Shown: one piece after another, positions 15,608 through 24,498 of the stretch
Position numbering within the stretch: the stretch's first letter is position 1
How the letters are laid out: every line of letters begins with the position of its first letter
Source of the DNA: an uncultured Bacteroidaceae bacterium
GTDB taxonomy: Bacteria; Bacteroidota; Bacteroidia; Bacteroidales; Bacteroidaceae
Assembly (NCBI GenBank): GCA_934394435.1
Contig: CAKRRN010000026.1
Span: forward strand, 1-33,607
DNA: 33,607 bases
Direction: 5' to 3'
Translations under genes and position numbers: made by a program
The notes under the pieces: generated by a model
The model's database searches: none
Told to the model about the DNA's origin: nothing
What the model saw: only the letters and a program-made list of their open reading frames with translations

Positions 15608-16231
15608 ATGCAGATAATCAAGAAGTATTTTCCTCATCTGACCGAGGAACAAATTCAGAAATTCGAGTCTCTCGATGCACTTTACCACGACTGGAATAGC
15701 AAGATAAACGTCATCTCGCGCAAAGATATTGATTCTCTCTATGAGCACCATGTACTTCACTCGCTGGCTATAGCTATGCTTATACGCTTCAAACCAGATA
15801 CATACATTATGGATTTGGGCACGGGTGGAGGTTTTCCTGGCATTCCACTGGCTATCATGTTCCCTGACTCACACTTTCATTTGGTAGATTCCGTACGCAA
15901 GAAGATACATGTCTGTGAGGAGGTTGTTTCTGCTCTTGGGCTTGAGAATGTGACCACCCAGTGGGGACGTGCAGAGGAAGTAAAGGATAAGTATGACTTC
16001 GTCGTATCACGCGCTGTGATGCCACTCGTTGACCTTGCGCGCATAGCCCGTAAACTTATCCGACCTGTTGGGCACAACGGCTTGCCCAACGGACTGATCT
16101 GTCTGAAGGGAGGCGAGCTGGAGCATGAAACCATGCCCTTAAAGCACAACACGCTTGTGACAGATATTTCAGAATATTACAGTGAGGAGTACTTCAAAAC
16201 TAAGAAAATCGTATTTACTGCCTTAAGATGA
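15608..16231 (+). CDS. rsmG: 16S rRNA (guanine527-N7)-methyltransferase RsmG
   Basis: RsmG (GidB) methylates G527 in the 530 loop of 16S rRNA; its loss gives low-level streptomycin resistance in other bacteria. The 207 residues carry the AdoMet-binding motif IMDLGTGGGFPGIPLA (68-82), the acidic SAM-contacting region in HLVDSVRKK, and VVSRAVMPLVDLARIA. The length and arrangement are normal. It is in the same plus-strand cluster as nhaC and the DUF3298 lipoprotein, and its stop overlaps the next start by 4 nt (ATGA), a sign of translational coupling. Confidence 0.97.
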   Translation: MQIIKKYFPHLTEEQIQKFESLDALYHDWNSKINVISRKDIDSLYEHHVLHSLAIAMLIRFKPDTYIMDLGTGGGFPGIPLAIMFPDSHFHLVDSVRKKIHVCEEVVSALGLENVTTQWGRAEEVKDKYDFVVSRAVMPLVDLARIARKLIRPVGHNGLPNGLICLKGGELEHETMPLKHNTLVTDISEYYSEEYFKTKKIVFTALR

Positions 16232-16866
16232 AATTACACAGATTCGTATTCAATCCTGTGGAAGAGAATACATACCTCCTGTGGGACGAGCAGACCCTTG
16301 AGGCAGCGGTGGTAGATGCTGGTATGAGGGATCCAGAAGAAAAGACTGAATTTGCTGATTACGTGCAGCAAAACAAGTTGACACTAAAGGAGTGCCTGCA
16401 GACACACATGCATTTCGACCACATTTACGGTCTTCCCTTCATCCATGAGCGATTTGGTCTCAAGCCTCGCTTTGCAGAAAGGGATGCGGAGTTGTATTCA
16501 TCCATGCCTGGGCTTGCTGAGTACTTGCATATTCCTATCCAAGGGAATCTGCCTCAGTCTGATTCATACTTGTCTGACGGTGAGGTAATCCGCTTGGGGA
16601 ATGTAGAGGTTGAAACCATTTTTACGCCTGGTCACACCATGGGTGGAGTCACCTTCTATATTCCTCAAGAGCGTATAGCCTTTACTGGAGACACGCTTTT
16701 CTGTGGAGGCAGTATGGGACGCACAGATATTGGAGGAGACGAGGCTATAGAGAGAAAAAGTATTCTGAACAGAATTCTGACACTCTCACCAGACACCATT
16801 CTCTATCCTGGACACGGTCCCTCAACCAGCGTTTCTGATGTAAAAGACTGCTGGGGCATTCAATAA
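16228..16866 (+). CDS. MBL-fold metallohydrolase (glyoxalase II-like)
   Basis: The 212-residue protein belongs to the metallo-beta-lactamase superfamily. The zinc-binding motif is THMHFDH with His60, His62, Asp64 and His65, followed by a third His in FTPGHTMGG (near 136), Asp in FTGDTLFCGGSMGR (near 156) and the final His in YPGHGPST. The THxHxDH form and GGSMGRTD stretch are typical of the short hydroxyacylglutathione hydrolase-like proteins found in Bacteroidetes; the thioester substrate is not known, and glutathione-dependent activity is not assured. The 4-nt overlap with rsmG suggests coupled translation. Confidence 0.9.
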   Translation: MKLHRFVFNPVEENTYLLWDEQTLEAAVVDAGMRDPEEKTEFADYVQQNKLTLKECLQTHMHFDHIYGLPFIHERFGLKPRFAERDAELYSSMPGLAEYLHIPIQGNLPQSDSYLSDGEVIRLGNVEVETIFTPGHTMGGVTFYIPQERIAFTGDTLFCGGSMGRTDIGGDEAIERKSILNRILTLSPDTILYPGHGPSTSVSDVKDCWGIQ

Positions 16867-17421
16867 TGCTGAGTATAATATGAAGCAAATCACGACCATG
16901 TGTAGGATTCTTCAAGACAATATTCCCTTTTCTGCACAAGAAGATGAGTTTAACTCAAGTTATTCAACAACTAATGGATTGGGGGGTCAAGAATTCTGGG
17001 CATATTAGTGACTACTGCGTATGATCCGAAGGAGAGGCTGTTATAATTGTCTACTAATTTCAAGAAGAAAAAAGAGGTCGTACTGAAATCAGGAAGAGTC
17101 ACCACTAAAGATTACCTTGTAAGGTATCCTAAGATACTTGGCAATGTATCCTAAGATACTTGGCGATGTATCTTAAGATACTTGGCGATGTATCTTAATA
17201 AACAATAGTTTGTTTTTCGCTAAAATAACATAGGCTGAATAAAAGGGCAGAAAAACAGCCGTGTAAGGTCTCCATGTGACGAATTTTCTTTTCTGTTGTC
17301 TTCGGATTCTTATTTCTTTTTGCTAATTTTGTATGTGACAAATATGGTTTTTCATGTTGTTTAAGCAGTTTCTTGTTTGTCTTAGATAACATAGAGCCAC
17401 AAAAGAAAGTATGATAGCAAT
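16867..17421. other. Gap between MBL gene and phosphoesterase
   Basis: This 555-bp gap has no convincing gene. A 42-codon ORF (16880-17008) is open but has no recognisable product. Positions 17033-17200 hold a divergent copy of the interspersed element, listed separately. A TAATTTTG box (17334-17341) lies about 80 bp before the phosphoesterase start and is a candidate -7 element. GGCTG at 17232-17236 and CAGCC at about 17257 could form a small hairpin. Confidence 0.5.
17033..17200. repeat. Divergent copy of interspersed element with 22-bp tandem units
   Basis: Three and a half direct repeats of 22 bp run from 17124 (GTATCCTAAGATACTTGGCA + AT; next at 17146, 17168 and 17190). Each has a dyad core GTATCyTAAGATAC followed by TTGGC, the same dyad plus TTGGC layout and same 22-bp period as at 27-92. 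The sequence before it (17033-17123) matches the right flank of the left module of the copy at 8084-8537: for example ACTGAAATCAGGAAGAGTCA here and ACGGAAATCAATAAAAAGTC there. No terminal repeat is recognised, so it may be decayed. Confidence 0.5.
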
Positions 17422-18384
17422 ATGGATAGAAGAAATTTCTTGAAGAGAACGGCTGGTGCTGGTATGCTGGTAGCCGTATCGCAGTTGCCTGCAATGGCAG
17501 AAGATAATCCAGAGGTGTTCCCTAAGCGAGGAGGCTTTGAGCGTTTGTCTTTGGCTTATGCTGTGGTGGAGATTGGTCTGCCAAAACCTTTCTCTGTGCT
17601 TCATATTTCTGATACCCATTTCACTGCCGCTTATTCTCACGAGGGTGAGAAGAAACAAGCATTGCATACGAATCGTACAAAATGTTTTGGTGGAAGACAG
17701 GAAGAGGCTTTGCTCGACTCCTTGGCGTGGGCGAAAAAGCATGTTGACTATGTGGTGCATACTGGTGACTTGATAGACTGGCAGAGTGAAGCTAATTTCG
17801 ACCTTGTGCGTAAATACTTCGGTGAGGGGATGACTGGTTGTCTGGGCAACCATGAGTTCTCTACAGACATGTGGCTTAGCGATCCTAAAGAATCGACAAC
17901 GGAAGCTTATAAGGACAATACACGCAAGATAGTGCAGGAGGCTTATCCGTTTGATGTCTCGCTTCAGTCTCAGGTGGTAAATGGCGTGAACTTCGTTTCG
18001 CTTGATAATGTGTACGGATATGTAACTTCGCAGCAGGTAAAACGTTTTCGTAAGGAAGTGAAGAAAGGGCTGCCTATTGTACTGTGCATGCATGTACCTT
18101 TCTTTACAGACGTTATTTGGCGAGCCAACCGTCGTTTCTGGAGCCAGAAGTTGTCATCAGACATTCATGATGAAGTGTACAAACCCAGTGGAGACTATCT
18201 TCGTCAGCAGGAAGATCCGACCACAAGCCAATTTATTGCAGAGCTGAAGAAGGAGCCTTTGCTGAAAGCCATCTTAGCAGGACATTTGCATTTGACCGTA
18301 GAGGACCAATTCTCACCCACAGCACGTCAGTATGTGGTTGGAGGAAACTTCATGTTCCATGGTCGGGAAGTCATTTTCGTCTGA
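17422..18384 (+). CDS. Tat-exported calcineurin-like metallophosphoesterase
   Basis: The 320-residue protein begins with a twin-arginine signal (RRNFLKR at 3-9, then a hydrophobic stretch ending AMA near residue 26), so it is likely exported folded to the periplasm. The metallophosphoesterase motifs are in order: ISDTHF with Asp64 and His66, HTGDLID at 113-119, GNHEFS at 142-147, MHVPFF near 220 and GHLHLT near 290. The substrate is unknown; family members hydrolyse nucleotides, phosphoproteins or other phosphodiesters. It is convergent with an AraC gene, 6 bp apart. Confidence 0.9.
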   Translation: MDRRNFLKRTAGAGMLVAVSQLPAMAEDNPEVFPKRGGFERLSLAYAVVEIGLPKPFSVLHISDTHFTAAYSHEGEKKQALHTNRTKCFGGRQEEALLDSLAWAKKHVDYVVHTGDLIDWQSEANFDLVRKYFGEGMTGCLGNHEFSTDMWLSDPKESTTEAYKDNTRKIVQEAYPFDVSLQSQVVNGVNFVSLDNVYGYVTSQQVKRFRKEVKKGLPIVLCMHVPFFTDVIWRANRRFWSQKLSSDIHDEVYKPSGDYLRQQEDPTTSQFIAELKKEPLLKAILAGHLHLTVEDQFSPTARQYVVGGNFMFHGREVIFV

Positions 18385-18390
18385 AGAGTT

Positions 18391-19563
18391 TCATACGTTA
18401 GCTTCTTGGGGCAGAGTCTTATTGGCTGAGTGTACCTCTTGTTGGGTGCTGCTCTCCGATAGCTGACTCGCATTTTGCTCTGTTTGTTCTTTGCGATACT
18501 GTCCTGGAGTTGTTCCTGTAATAGAAGTGAAGGTTCTCCTAAAGGCAGATAGACTGTTGTAGCCACACATAGTGCTGATGGCCTCTATAGTGTATTCGTT
18601 TGAGGTAAGCAGTTGTTTGGCATATTTAATCCGATAACGATTGACGTATTCAAAGAACGAGACATTCAGCTCGTTGTTGATATAATTGCTGAGGTAAGTG
18701 CGGTTGGTGTTGAGCTTTTCTGCCAACATGGTGATTGTGAGTTTGGGCTCCAGAAATATTTTGTCTTGCTCAAACGCTTTCTGCAGTTCTTCTATGAAAT
18801 GGTAGTTCTTTATTTGCTCTCTTTTCTTTTGGGAGCATTCTTCGTACTTCTCATTCTCTTCGCAGTTGACTGTCTCCGTCACAGAAGAAATAGTCGGGTT
18901 AGGAACGACTACTTCGTGCTTTCTCAAACATAATGCAATGGACAGGAAGATGGCGCAGCAACTGAAATTGTATAATGCATTTGCCCATTGTACCCCCATG
19001 TAGCTGGCAATTATCCATACGGCATACAAAGCCAGCAGGGCTCCCAGAATATAAAAGACCCAGTTGGCATTGATGCCTTCTGTGTACGAACTCCAGCGAC
19101 GTATGTTGTGGTTGTACCTTCTGAGAGCCAGACTTGCCCACAGGAGCCCTGCAAATCCGTAGCATAAGGCTGCATCTATGGAAAGGTAATATACAGAGGG
19201 GTTGAGTGTGCAAGCATAGAGCAGAAGAACAACAATGAAAGGGGAAATGTGCAGAAAAAGTGTCTTCATGGTAAGCCTGCCTGGACGTGCCAATTCGTAT
19301 AGGAGGCAAACACACATGGGGATGCACGTAGCTTGATAAAGGTTCGTTATGGGTAACAAGTAATCACCAAGAAAATTCTTGATGTAGAAAAGTACGAACA
19401 AGACCATATTCATTGTTACCAACCATCCGAAAAGCCAAGTTGCCAACTTGTGTAGTCTTGATCGTTTATGTACGCCATACAGAATGGCGCAGGCAGACAG
19501 GAGCGAGGCAAAGAAGCATCCTGCAGAGAAGTCAGCCAATGCTTCTAAAGTGTTTCTTTCCAT
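18391..19563 (-). CDS. Membrane-anchored AraC family transcriptional regulator
   Basis: The 390-residue protein has about six or seven hydrophobic segments in residues 1-220 and a soluble C-terminal half. Residues about 275-380 form the AraC DNA-binding region, with LTITMLAEKLNTNRTYLSNYI (first helix-turn-helix) and EAISTMCGYNSLSAFRRTF (second) and the end signature TGTTPGQYRKE. Residues 222-275 (rich in Glu and Lys) may link the two. A membrane-embedded sensor tied to an AraC domain is seen in many Bacteroidetes regulators; the signal is unknown. Its position convergent with the Tat phosphoesterase does not establish a target. Confidence 0.9.
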   Translation of the reverse strand: MERNTLEALADFSAGCFFASLLSACAILYGVHKRSRLHKLATWLFGWLVTMNMVLFVLFYIKNFLGDYLLPITNLYQATCIPMCVCLLYELARPGRLTMKTLFLHISPFIVVLLLYACTLNPSVYYLSIDAALCYGFAGLLWASLALRRYNHNIRRWSSYTEGINANWVFYILGALLALYAVWIIASYMGVQWANALYNFSCCAIFLSIALCLRKHEVVVPNPTISSVTETVNCEENEKYEECSQKKREQIKNYHFIEELQKAFEQDKIFLEPKLTITMLAEKLNTNRTYLSNYINNELNVSFFEYVNRYRIKYAKQLLTSNEYTIEAISTMCGYNSLSAFRRTFTSITGTTPGQYRKEQTEQNASQLSESSTQQEVHSANKTLPQEANV

Positions 19564-20219
19564 AGTTTAAGTCTGTTGTATGTCTGTGTGGTAGTATGAA
19601 ATAGAATTAAAGTGCCATCGGCGACAGCTTGGCTGTAGCTTGATTTCTTTTGTCGTGTCTCTTTCCTTTCTGCTTTTGCATGAATCATGCGATAAGTTAT
19701 TCTCTCTTTTTATAATAATTTTATTATCCTCCTCTTTAGCGACTTCAAAGGTAGTGGTTTTTATTTAGATGTCCTAATGGAATCCTCTCTTTCTTGGATG
19801 TCAATGTACCAAATAGCTTTCTGCGTCAATTGGTAAAGAATGTTCAAAATGACAAAAAAGATAATGTGAATATTTTTTGTCATCTTCATATCTGCTTGTT
19901 TAAAACAAATTTCATATATTTGCAAAAATTAACAGAACACCATGGGCGAAAACAGAGAGATGTTTGGTAAGATGTTGTTTGGGGATGTGGTGTTTTTTCT
20001 TTCTCTTATATAAAAGACAATAATAAATAATAATGTGTATATGTAAACGTTCGTTCTTTATCGCCATTCTTTGGTAATTGGGTGAGACGTTGCGAATTAG
20101 CTTGTGCTGAATAAGTATCTTTGCCAATATGTTTAAGGTATGCAGACATACAAGGCACAGGCAGAAGGCAATGAATGAATCTGAAAACTTGAAAGTTTTT
20201 AAAAAAAAGTTTTAGAAAT
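19564..20219. other. Long gap with a possible small gene and a solo element end
   Basis: This 656-bp AT-rich gap holds no well-supported gene. A 23-codon ORF (19942-20013, MGENREMFGKMLFGDVVFFL...) is preceded by a TATATTTG box at about 19914-19921, so a leader peptide is conceivable but weak. At 20070-20092, CTTTGGTAATTGGGTGAGAC followed by GT resembles the right terminal repeat at 8517-8539 in 18 of 23 positions. TATCTTTG at 20116-20123 is a candidate -7 box for the large lipoprotein. Confidence 0.45.
20116..20123 (+). promoter_or_regulatory. Putative -7 box of the lipoprotein gene
   Basis: TATCTTTG matches TAnnTTTG about 100 bp before the first ATG at 20220, in the correct orientation. A TTG is present upstream, but not at the standard distance. 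Confidence 0.45.
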
Positions 20220-22112
20220 ATGTTTTTTTCAAAGCGTTCTTTTAGACGGTTTCCCATAGCGGTTGGTGCGGGAAAGTCTTTGGCAGGTGTTTTTATGCAT
20301 CATTTCTTCTGTGCGAAGAGAGTTATGCGTGGCGTATGCTGTATCTCTCTTGTTGGCATGTTGATGGGGTGTATGGATAGTTCGTATGACATCAATAAAA
20401 TTGATGCCACGCTGGGTTTAGGTTCGGATGGACTGAAAGTCAAGTTTGGAAATTCAGAAAAAGTCTATCTGAAAGACATTATTGATACAGATGGTAATAC
20501 GAAGCTGGACGCCAATAATCAATTTTATTTAACGGAGCGGGGCACAACAGAACTGTCTTACCAAGTAGATGAAGTAAGCGCGGATGTTGCGGGAAGCACA
20601 CGGGTAAATAGCACGTATCGTGTGCTGGACAACGATATACTTGCCTCGCAGATGGGTATCTCTGGAGTGACAGACTTTTCTATTCCTGCAGGATACAGCG
20701 CATCGGGTATTGCTTCTGGCACAAGCACGGTTTCTTTTGTTATAGAAAGAGTGGGGTCGGAGGTGAAGCGCATCACACGTGTTTATCCTCATGCCCTGAA
20801 TGTCTCATTGGTGGTGGGTATGGAGTGTAGCAATGATGTACGCTTTGATATGGAGAAGTTAGTGGACTTCTCGGTGGAAATACCAGATTATGTACATTTG
20901 AGTGCTGTACCTAACGGATGGAAACTTAACGGGCAGACCCTGTACCGTGAAGGCGAGATGATGATGACAGGAGGCAAAACAACTATTTGTACCCTGCCGA
21001 TAGACTATATAGACTTGAAAGACGGAGGTGTACCCGTGAATGGAACTATACGCCTGGCAGAAGAGGATATGAAGGTAGGCATGCACGGAACAGTTTATTT
21101 CAAGACAAGAGAGAACTTTACCATGCACAGCGACAGTTATGCTGATGCGGTGATGGATGTTGTGTTCTCTAATAATGGACATGTGAGCGCGGATAGTATA
21201 CGTGGTGTATTCTCACCTTCGATTGATCCAGAGGTGAATCCTATTGAAATATCTGCCAATTTGCCTGATTTCCTAAAGGATGAGGCAACAAGGATAAAAG
21301 TATCGAATCCGACTCTTAGGTTCAACGCAGACATGCGTGCTCTGCCAGCTAACGTTAATTTCGCTGCATGTTTGACCTCTGTAAAGAGCGGTAAGCAGGG
21401 GTGGCAGACCAGCGTGGACCTTCCCCAAGTAACCTTGTCTGGCAGACAAGAAAATGTAGTATACTACCACCGAAGTGGCAGCACACCATACGATCCTGAT
21501 GCTGCTGTGACAGCTGACGCCATAGTGCAACGTGTGGATAATTTAGGTACGCTAATAGAGACTTTGCCTGATTGTATAGAGGTTGATTTGAAGAATGGTA
21601 AGGTAGGACTGACAGATGATGAGATAACCATGCGCATGGGACACACTTATCGAGCTAAGGCTGACTACAGCGTCTTTGTACCTTTGGAGGTGGAGCAAGG
21701 ATTTAAGGTAGTGTATCGCGACTCTACAGAAAGTGTCTCTGATGATTTGGAAGATGTGTCTGCGCACGGAGTTCGCTTGAATACCGTGGTGGAAAATACT
21801 GTGCCCCTTGCCTTGAAACTTGAGGTGATAGCTTATGGAAAGGATGGACGTCCTGTCTCTGGTGTTAATTTTACTAAGGCAGATGTGGCTGCAGGTCAGG
21901 GAGATGGGAAAGCTGCCGTGAAGACAAGTGTGCAAGTAGATGCAGATTTGCAGAATCCAACAGATTTGAGCAAGATAGACTACTTCCTTTTTGTCATTAC
22001 CGCCCATAGCGCAGACGGAACCCAATCGCAGAAACTGACTTCTACGCAGTATATACGTCTGACAGATGTTCGTTTGCGCCTAAAAGGACAGGTAGTCGTG
22101 GATTTGAACTAA
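20220..22112 (+). CDS. Large lipoprotein of unknown function
   Basis: The 630-residue product has a lipoprotein signal whose Cys lies at residue 51 (GMLMGC) with a SS follow-up (MDSSYDINKI). The 35 residues before the hydrophobic stretch are unusually long for a signal, so starts at Met26 (20295) or Met36 (20325, giving MRGVCCISLVGMLMGC) are more natural. After the signal the protein shows repeated beta-rich segments, such as DFSIPAGYSASGIASG, but no recognised domain. The next gene, a DUF5723 outer-membrane-type protein, lies 45 bp downstream, and the pair probably works at the outer membrane. Confidence 0.8.
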   Translation: MFFSKRSFRRFPIAVGAGKSLAGVFMHHFFCAKRVMRGVCCISLVGMLMGCMDSSYDINKIDATLGLGSDGLKVKFGNSEKVYLKDIIDTDGNTKLDANNQFYLTERGTTELSYQVDEVSADVAGSTRVNSTYRVLDNDILASQMGISGVTDFSIPAGYSASGIASGTSTVSFVIERVGSEVKRITRVYPHALNVSLVVGMECSNDVRFDMEKLVDFSVEIPDYVHLSAVPNGWKLNGQTLYREGEMMMTGGKTTICTLPIDYIDLKDGGVPVNGTIRLAEEDMKVGMHGTVYFKTRENFTMHSDSYADAVMDVVFSNNGHVSADSIRGVFSPSIDPEVNPIEISANLPDFLKDEATRIKVSNPTLRFNADMRALPANVNFAACLTSVKSGKQGWQTSVDLPQVTLSGRQENVVYYHRSGSTPYDPDAAVTADAIVQRVDNLGTLIETLPDCIEVDLKNGKVGLTDDEITMRMGHTYRAKADYSVFVPLEVEQGFKVVYRDSTESVSDDLEDVSAHGVRLNTVVENTVPLALKLEVIAYGKDGRPVSGVNFTKADVAAGQGDGKAAVKTSVQVDADLQNPTDLSKIDYFLFVITAHSADGTQSQKLTSTQYIRLTDVRLRLKGQVVVDLN

Positions 22113-22157
22113 CATCAAGAGTTTAACAAAAGAAATATTTCGATATACATTATATAT

Positions 22158-23597
22158 ATGTCAACAACTATCGCAATGCGTATAAGATATAGAATACTTG
22201 CTACGGCCATAGCCATGACTTATGGTCTGCAATCGAGTGCTCAGGAGCTGCGTACCACCTATTTCATGCAGACCTCCGACTTGCGCCATGAGATGAATCC
22301 TGCTCTGTTGGACCATAGTTACGTCTCCTTCCCTCTATTGGGAAATATCAATCTGGGAACAACGGGAAATATGGGCATGAAGAAATTTGTCTATAAGATG
22401 CAACCCACATGGCAAGGCTACGGAATCAATGGAAATGACCTGACCACATTTATGCATCCTAATGTGGATGCCGCTGATTTCCTCAGCGGACTGAAGGAAA
22501 ACAACCGCATGAGTGTAAATTTCAAAATGCAGATTCTGGGATTTGCTTTTAAGGCTTTTGGCGGTTACAACTCGATTGACGTGAACGTACGCTCAAACAC
22601 AAACCTTTGTCTGCCAAAGTCTCTTTTTGAATTTATGAAGACAGCGGGCGAACGTGAAGACTATTCGATCTCAAAACTGGGTGCTCGCTCGGAGAGTTTT
22701 CTTGAGCTTGGACTGGGACATTCGCATAAGGTCAACGATGCTTGGACTGTGGGAGGAAAGCTGAAATTGCTGGTTGGTGCTGCGTACGCAGACCTCGATG
22801 TGGAAAATGTTCAATTGCATATGGGCGAAGACCAATGGCATGCGCAAGGAAAGATGACCGCTTCATCTGCGTTGATGGGCATGAAAGTAAAGACAAGTCA
22901 CGAAACAGACCCCAATAATCCCAATCGTCATCGCGTGGACGATATTGATACTAATATAGATGGTATTGGCGGATTTGGTGCAGCTGTAGATTTGGGAGCC
23001 ACATGGAAGCCTATTGATAATCTGACGGTAAGTGCTTCGTTGACAGATTTGGGTGCAATCAGTTGGAAGAATACAGAATGTATGTCTTCTGCTGGCGAAT
23101 GGACCTTTGATGGATTTGAAGACGATGTGTATATAGGTGGAAGCAAGGAAAATGGAAAGGAGTTAGGAGATCAATTTGATGAGATTGGCGATGACTTGGA
23201 GGACATCTTCTCTCTGTATTATGATGGAAGAAAGAGTCAAGGCCATGCCTTATCCGCCACACTCCATTTGGGTGCGGAATATGCTTTGCCTATGTATGAT
23301 AAGCTTCGTTTCGGATTCCTTTACACCAGTCGTATGGCTGGACAGTATGCTTGGCACCAGGGAATGATTTCCGCAAACATTCGTCCTGTGAAGTGTCTGG
23401 AAGTCTCATTGAGCGGTTCTGCCTCAACAACAGGAGTTTCTGGCGGTTTGGTGCTCGACTTGCATGCAAAGCGATTTAATTTCTTTGTTGGCACAGACTG
23501 TTTCATCAGTAAGCTAAGCAAACAGGGAATACCTCTGAACAAGACCAACAACAACGTTTCGTTTGGATTTGGCTTTCCTTTAGGTAGTTCTATATAA
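22158..23597 (+). CDS. DUF5723 family outer-membrane-type protein
   Basis: This 479-residue protein has an N-terminal signal peptide ending near SSAQ (residue 28), then a sequence that suits an outer-membrane beta-barrel: alternating polar and hydrophobic strands, with MNPALLDHSYVSFPLLGNIN near the mature N-terminus, GLGHSHKVNDAWTVGGKLKL in the middle and a C-terminal GFGFPLGSSI. The start used is ATG 22158; Met7 is an alternative. It resembles DUF5723-type proteins of Bacteroidetes, related by architecture to PorV-like barrels. The role is not known. It follows the lipoprotein gene (20220-22112) in the same direction, 45 bp apart. Confidence 0.8.
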   Translation: MSTTIAMRIRYRILATAIAMTYGLQSSAQELRTTYFMQTSDLRHEMNPALLDHSYVSFPLLGNINLGTTGNMGMKKFVYKMQPTWQGYGINGNDLTTFMHPNVDAADFLSGLKENNRMSVNFKMQILGFAFKAFGGYNSIDVNVRSNTNLCLPKSLFEFMKTAGEREDYSISKLGARSESFLELGLGHSHKVNDAWTVGGKLKLLVGAAYADLDVENVQLHMGEDQWHAQGKMTASSALMGMKVKTSHETDPNNPNRHRVDDIDTNIDGIGGFGAAVDLGATWKPIDNLTVSASLTDLGAISWKNTECMSSAGEWTFDGFEDDVYIGGSKENGKELGDQFDEIGDDLEDIFSLYYDGRKSQGHALSATLHLGAEYALPMYDKLRFGFLYTSRMAGQYAWHQGMISANIRPVKCLEVSLSGSASTTGVSGGLVLDLHAKRFNFFVGTDCFISKLSKQGIPLNKTNNNVSFGFGFPLGSSI

Positions 23598-23731
23598 TAA
23601 AAAAAGAGAAGGAGAGTGCAAAGAGGTTCGTTTGACGTGTCCGCTTATGAAACTTTAGGCAAGTCTATAAAAAAGAGGAGGGGACAAAGACTGGTTTCGC
23701 CTCTGCTCAGAAGGTTCTATAATTAAAGTAT

Positions 23732-23781
23732 AAGGAGAAAGGGGCTGAAAAAAAGAAAAGAGCCCCTCTCCTTGTTTTTTT
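23732..23781 (+). terminator. Rho-independent terminator after the DUF5723 gene
   Basis: The stem AAGGAGAAAGGGGCT (23732-23746) pairs with AGCCCCTCTCCTT (23761-23773, small bulge) followed by GTTTTTTT. It ends the upstream lipoprotein-DUF5723 transcript 10 bp before the nth start, so nth needs its own promoter. Confidence 0.85.
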
Positions 23782-23791
23782 GCATCAGAAA

Positions 23792-24427
23792 ATGAGAAAG
23801 AAAGAATTATACCAACGGGTGACAGAGTATTTTCAGCAGACGATGCCATCGGCTCAAACTGAATTGCATTATACGGATGCTTTTAGCCTGCTTGTCGCTG
23901 TGATTCTTAGTGCTCAGTGTACAGACCGAAGAGTCAATACGGTAACTCCAGCTCTCTTGCATGATTACCCCAATGCAGAATCAATGGCCTTGGCCACACC
24001 AGACGTAATCTTTGAATATATTAAAAGTGTATCTTACCCCAACAACAAGGCACGTCATCTGGTCGGCATGGCAAAGATGTTGATGAACGATTATGGAGGT
24101 CTGGTGCCTGATACAATGCAGCAGTTGATCCGACTTCCTGGAGTAGGGCGTAAAACCGCCAATGTGATGCTGAGCGTTGTCTTCCATCAGCCAGCCATGG
24201 CTGTGGATACCCATGTGTTTCGGGTAAGTCATCGTATCGGTCTTGTCCCTCCCTCGTGTACCACTCCCTTGAGCGTGGAGCGCATGTTGACCAAGTATTT
24301 TGCGACAGAGGTGCTTCCAGAAGCCCATCATTGGCTTATCCTTCATGGTAGGTATGTGTGTACCTCTCAAAAGCCCGATTGCCTGCATTGCGGACTCCAC
24401 GACATTTGCCTAAGAAAATTTGTTTGA
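23792..24427 (+). CDS. nth: Endonuclease III (DNA glycosylase/AP lyase)
   Basis: Endonuclease III removes oxidised pyrimidines and cuts abasic sites in base-excision repair. The 211-residue form from ATG 23792 is used; a TTG at 23780 adds four residues and lies in the terminator tail. The helix-hairpin-helix motif LPGVGRKTANVM contains catalytic Lys121, and Asp139 is in AVDTHVFR. The 4Fe-4S cluster is held by Cys190, 197, 200 and 206 with the usual C-x6-C-x2-C-x5-C spacing. The gene follows the terminator at 23732-23781 and its 3' end carries the pgk -33 box. Confidence 0.96.
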   Translation: MRKKELYQRVTEYFQQTMPSAQTELHYTDAFSLLVAVILSAQCTDRRVNTVTPALLHDYPNAESMALATPDVIFEYIKSVSYPNNKARHLVGMAKMLMNDYGGLVPDTMQQLIRLPGVGRKTANVMLSVVFHQPAMAVDTHVFRVSHRIGLVPPSCTTPLSVERMLTKYFATEVLPEAHHWLILHGRYVCTSQKPDCLHCGLHDICLRKFV

Positions 24428-24450
24428 TTTGAGGAAATGACTTACCTTTG
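24419..24450 (+). promoter_or_regulatory. Promoter of pgk operon
   Basis: TTTG (24419-24422), 20 nt, then TACCTTTG (24443-24450) match the Bacteroidetes consensus exactly. The -33 box lies in the last codons of nth. The leader to the ATG at 24499 is about 40 nt. Confidence 0.85.
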
Positions 24451-24498
24451 CAGATAGCAAAACAAGCGTGTATAAACATATTGTAAAATATAATAATT

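Noticed and set aside
16880..17008. 42-codon ORF after the MBL gene
   Set aside because: Open and in frame from an ATG, but no recognisable homology or promoter; kept only as a note in the gap entry.
17124..17198. CRISPR-like repeats
   Set aside because: The 22-bp units are contiguous, with no unique spacers, and there are no cas genes in the window.
17323..18093. 256-codon ORF antisense to the phosphoesterase
   Set aside because: It shadows a gene with clear metallophosphoesterase motifs and has no recognisable features of its own.
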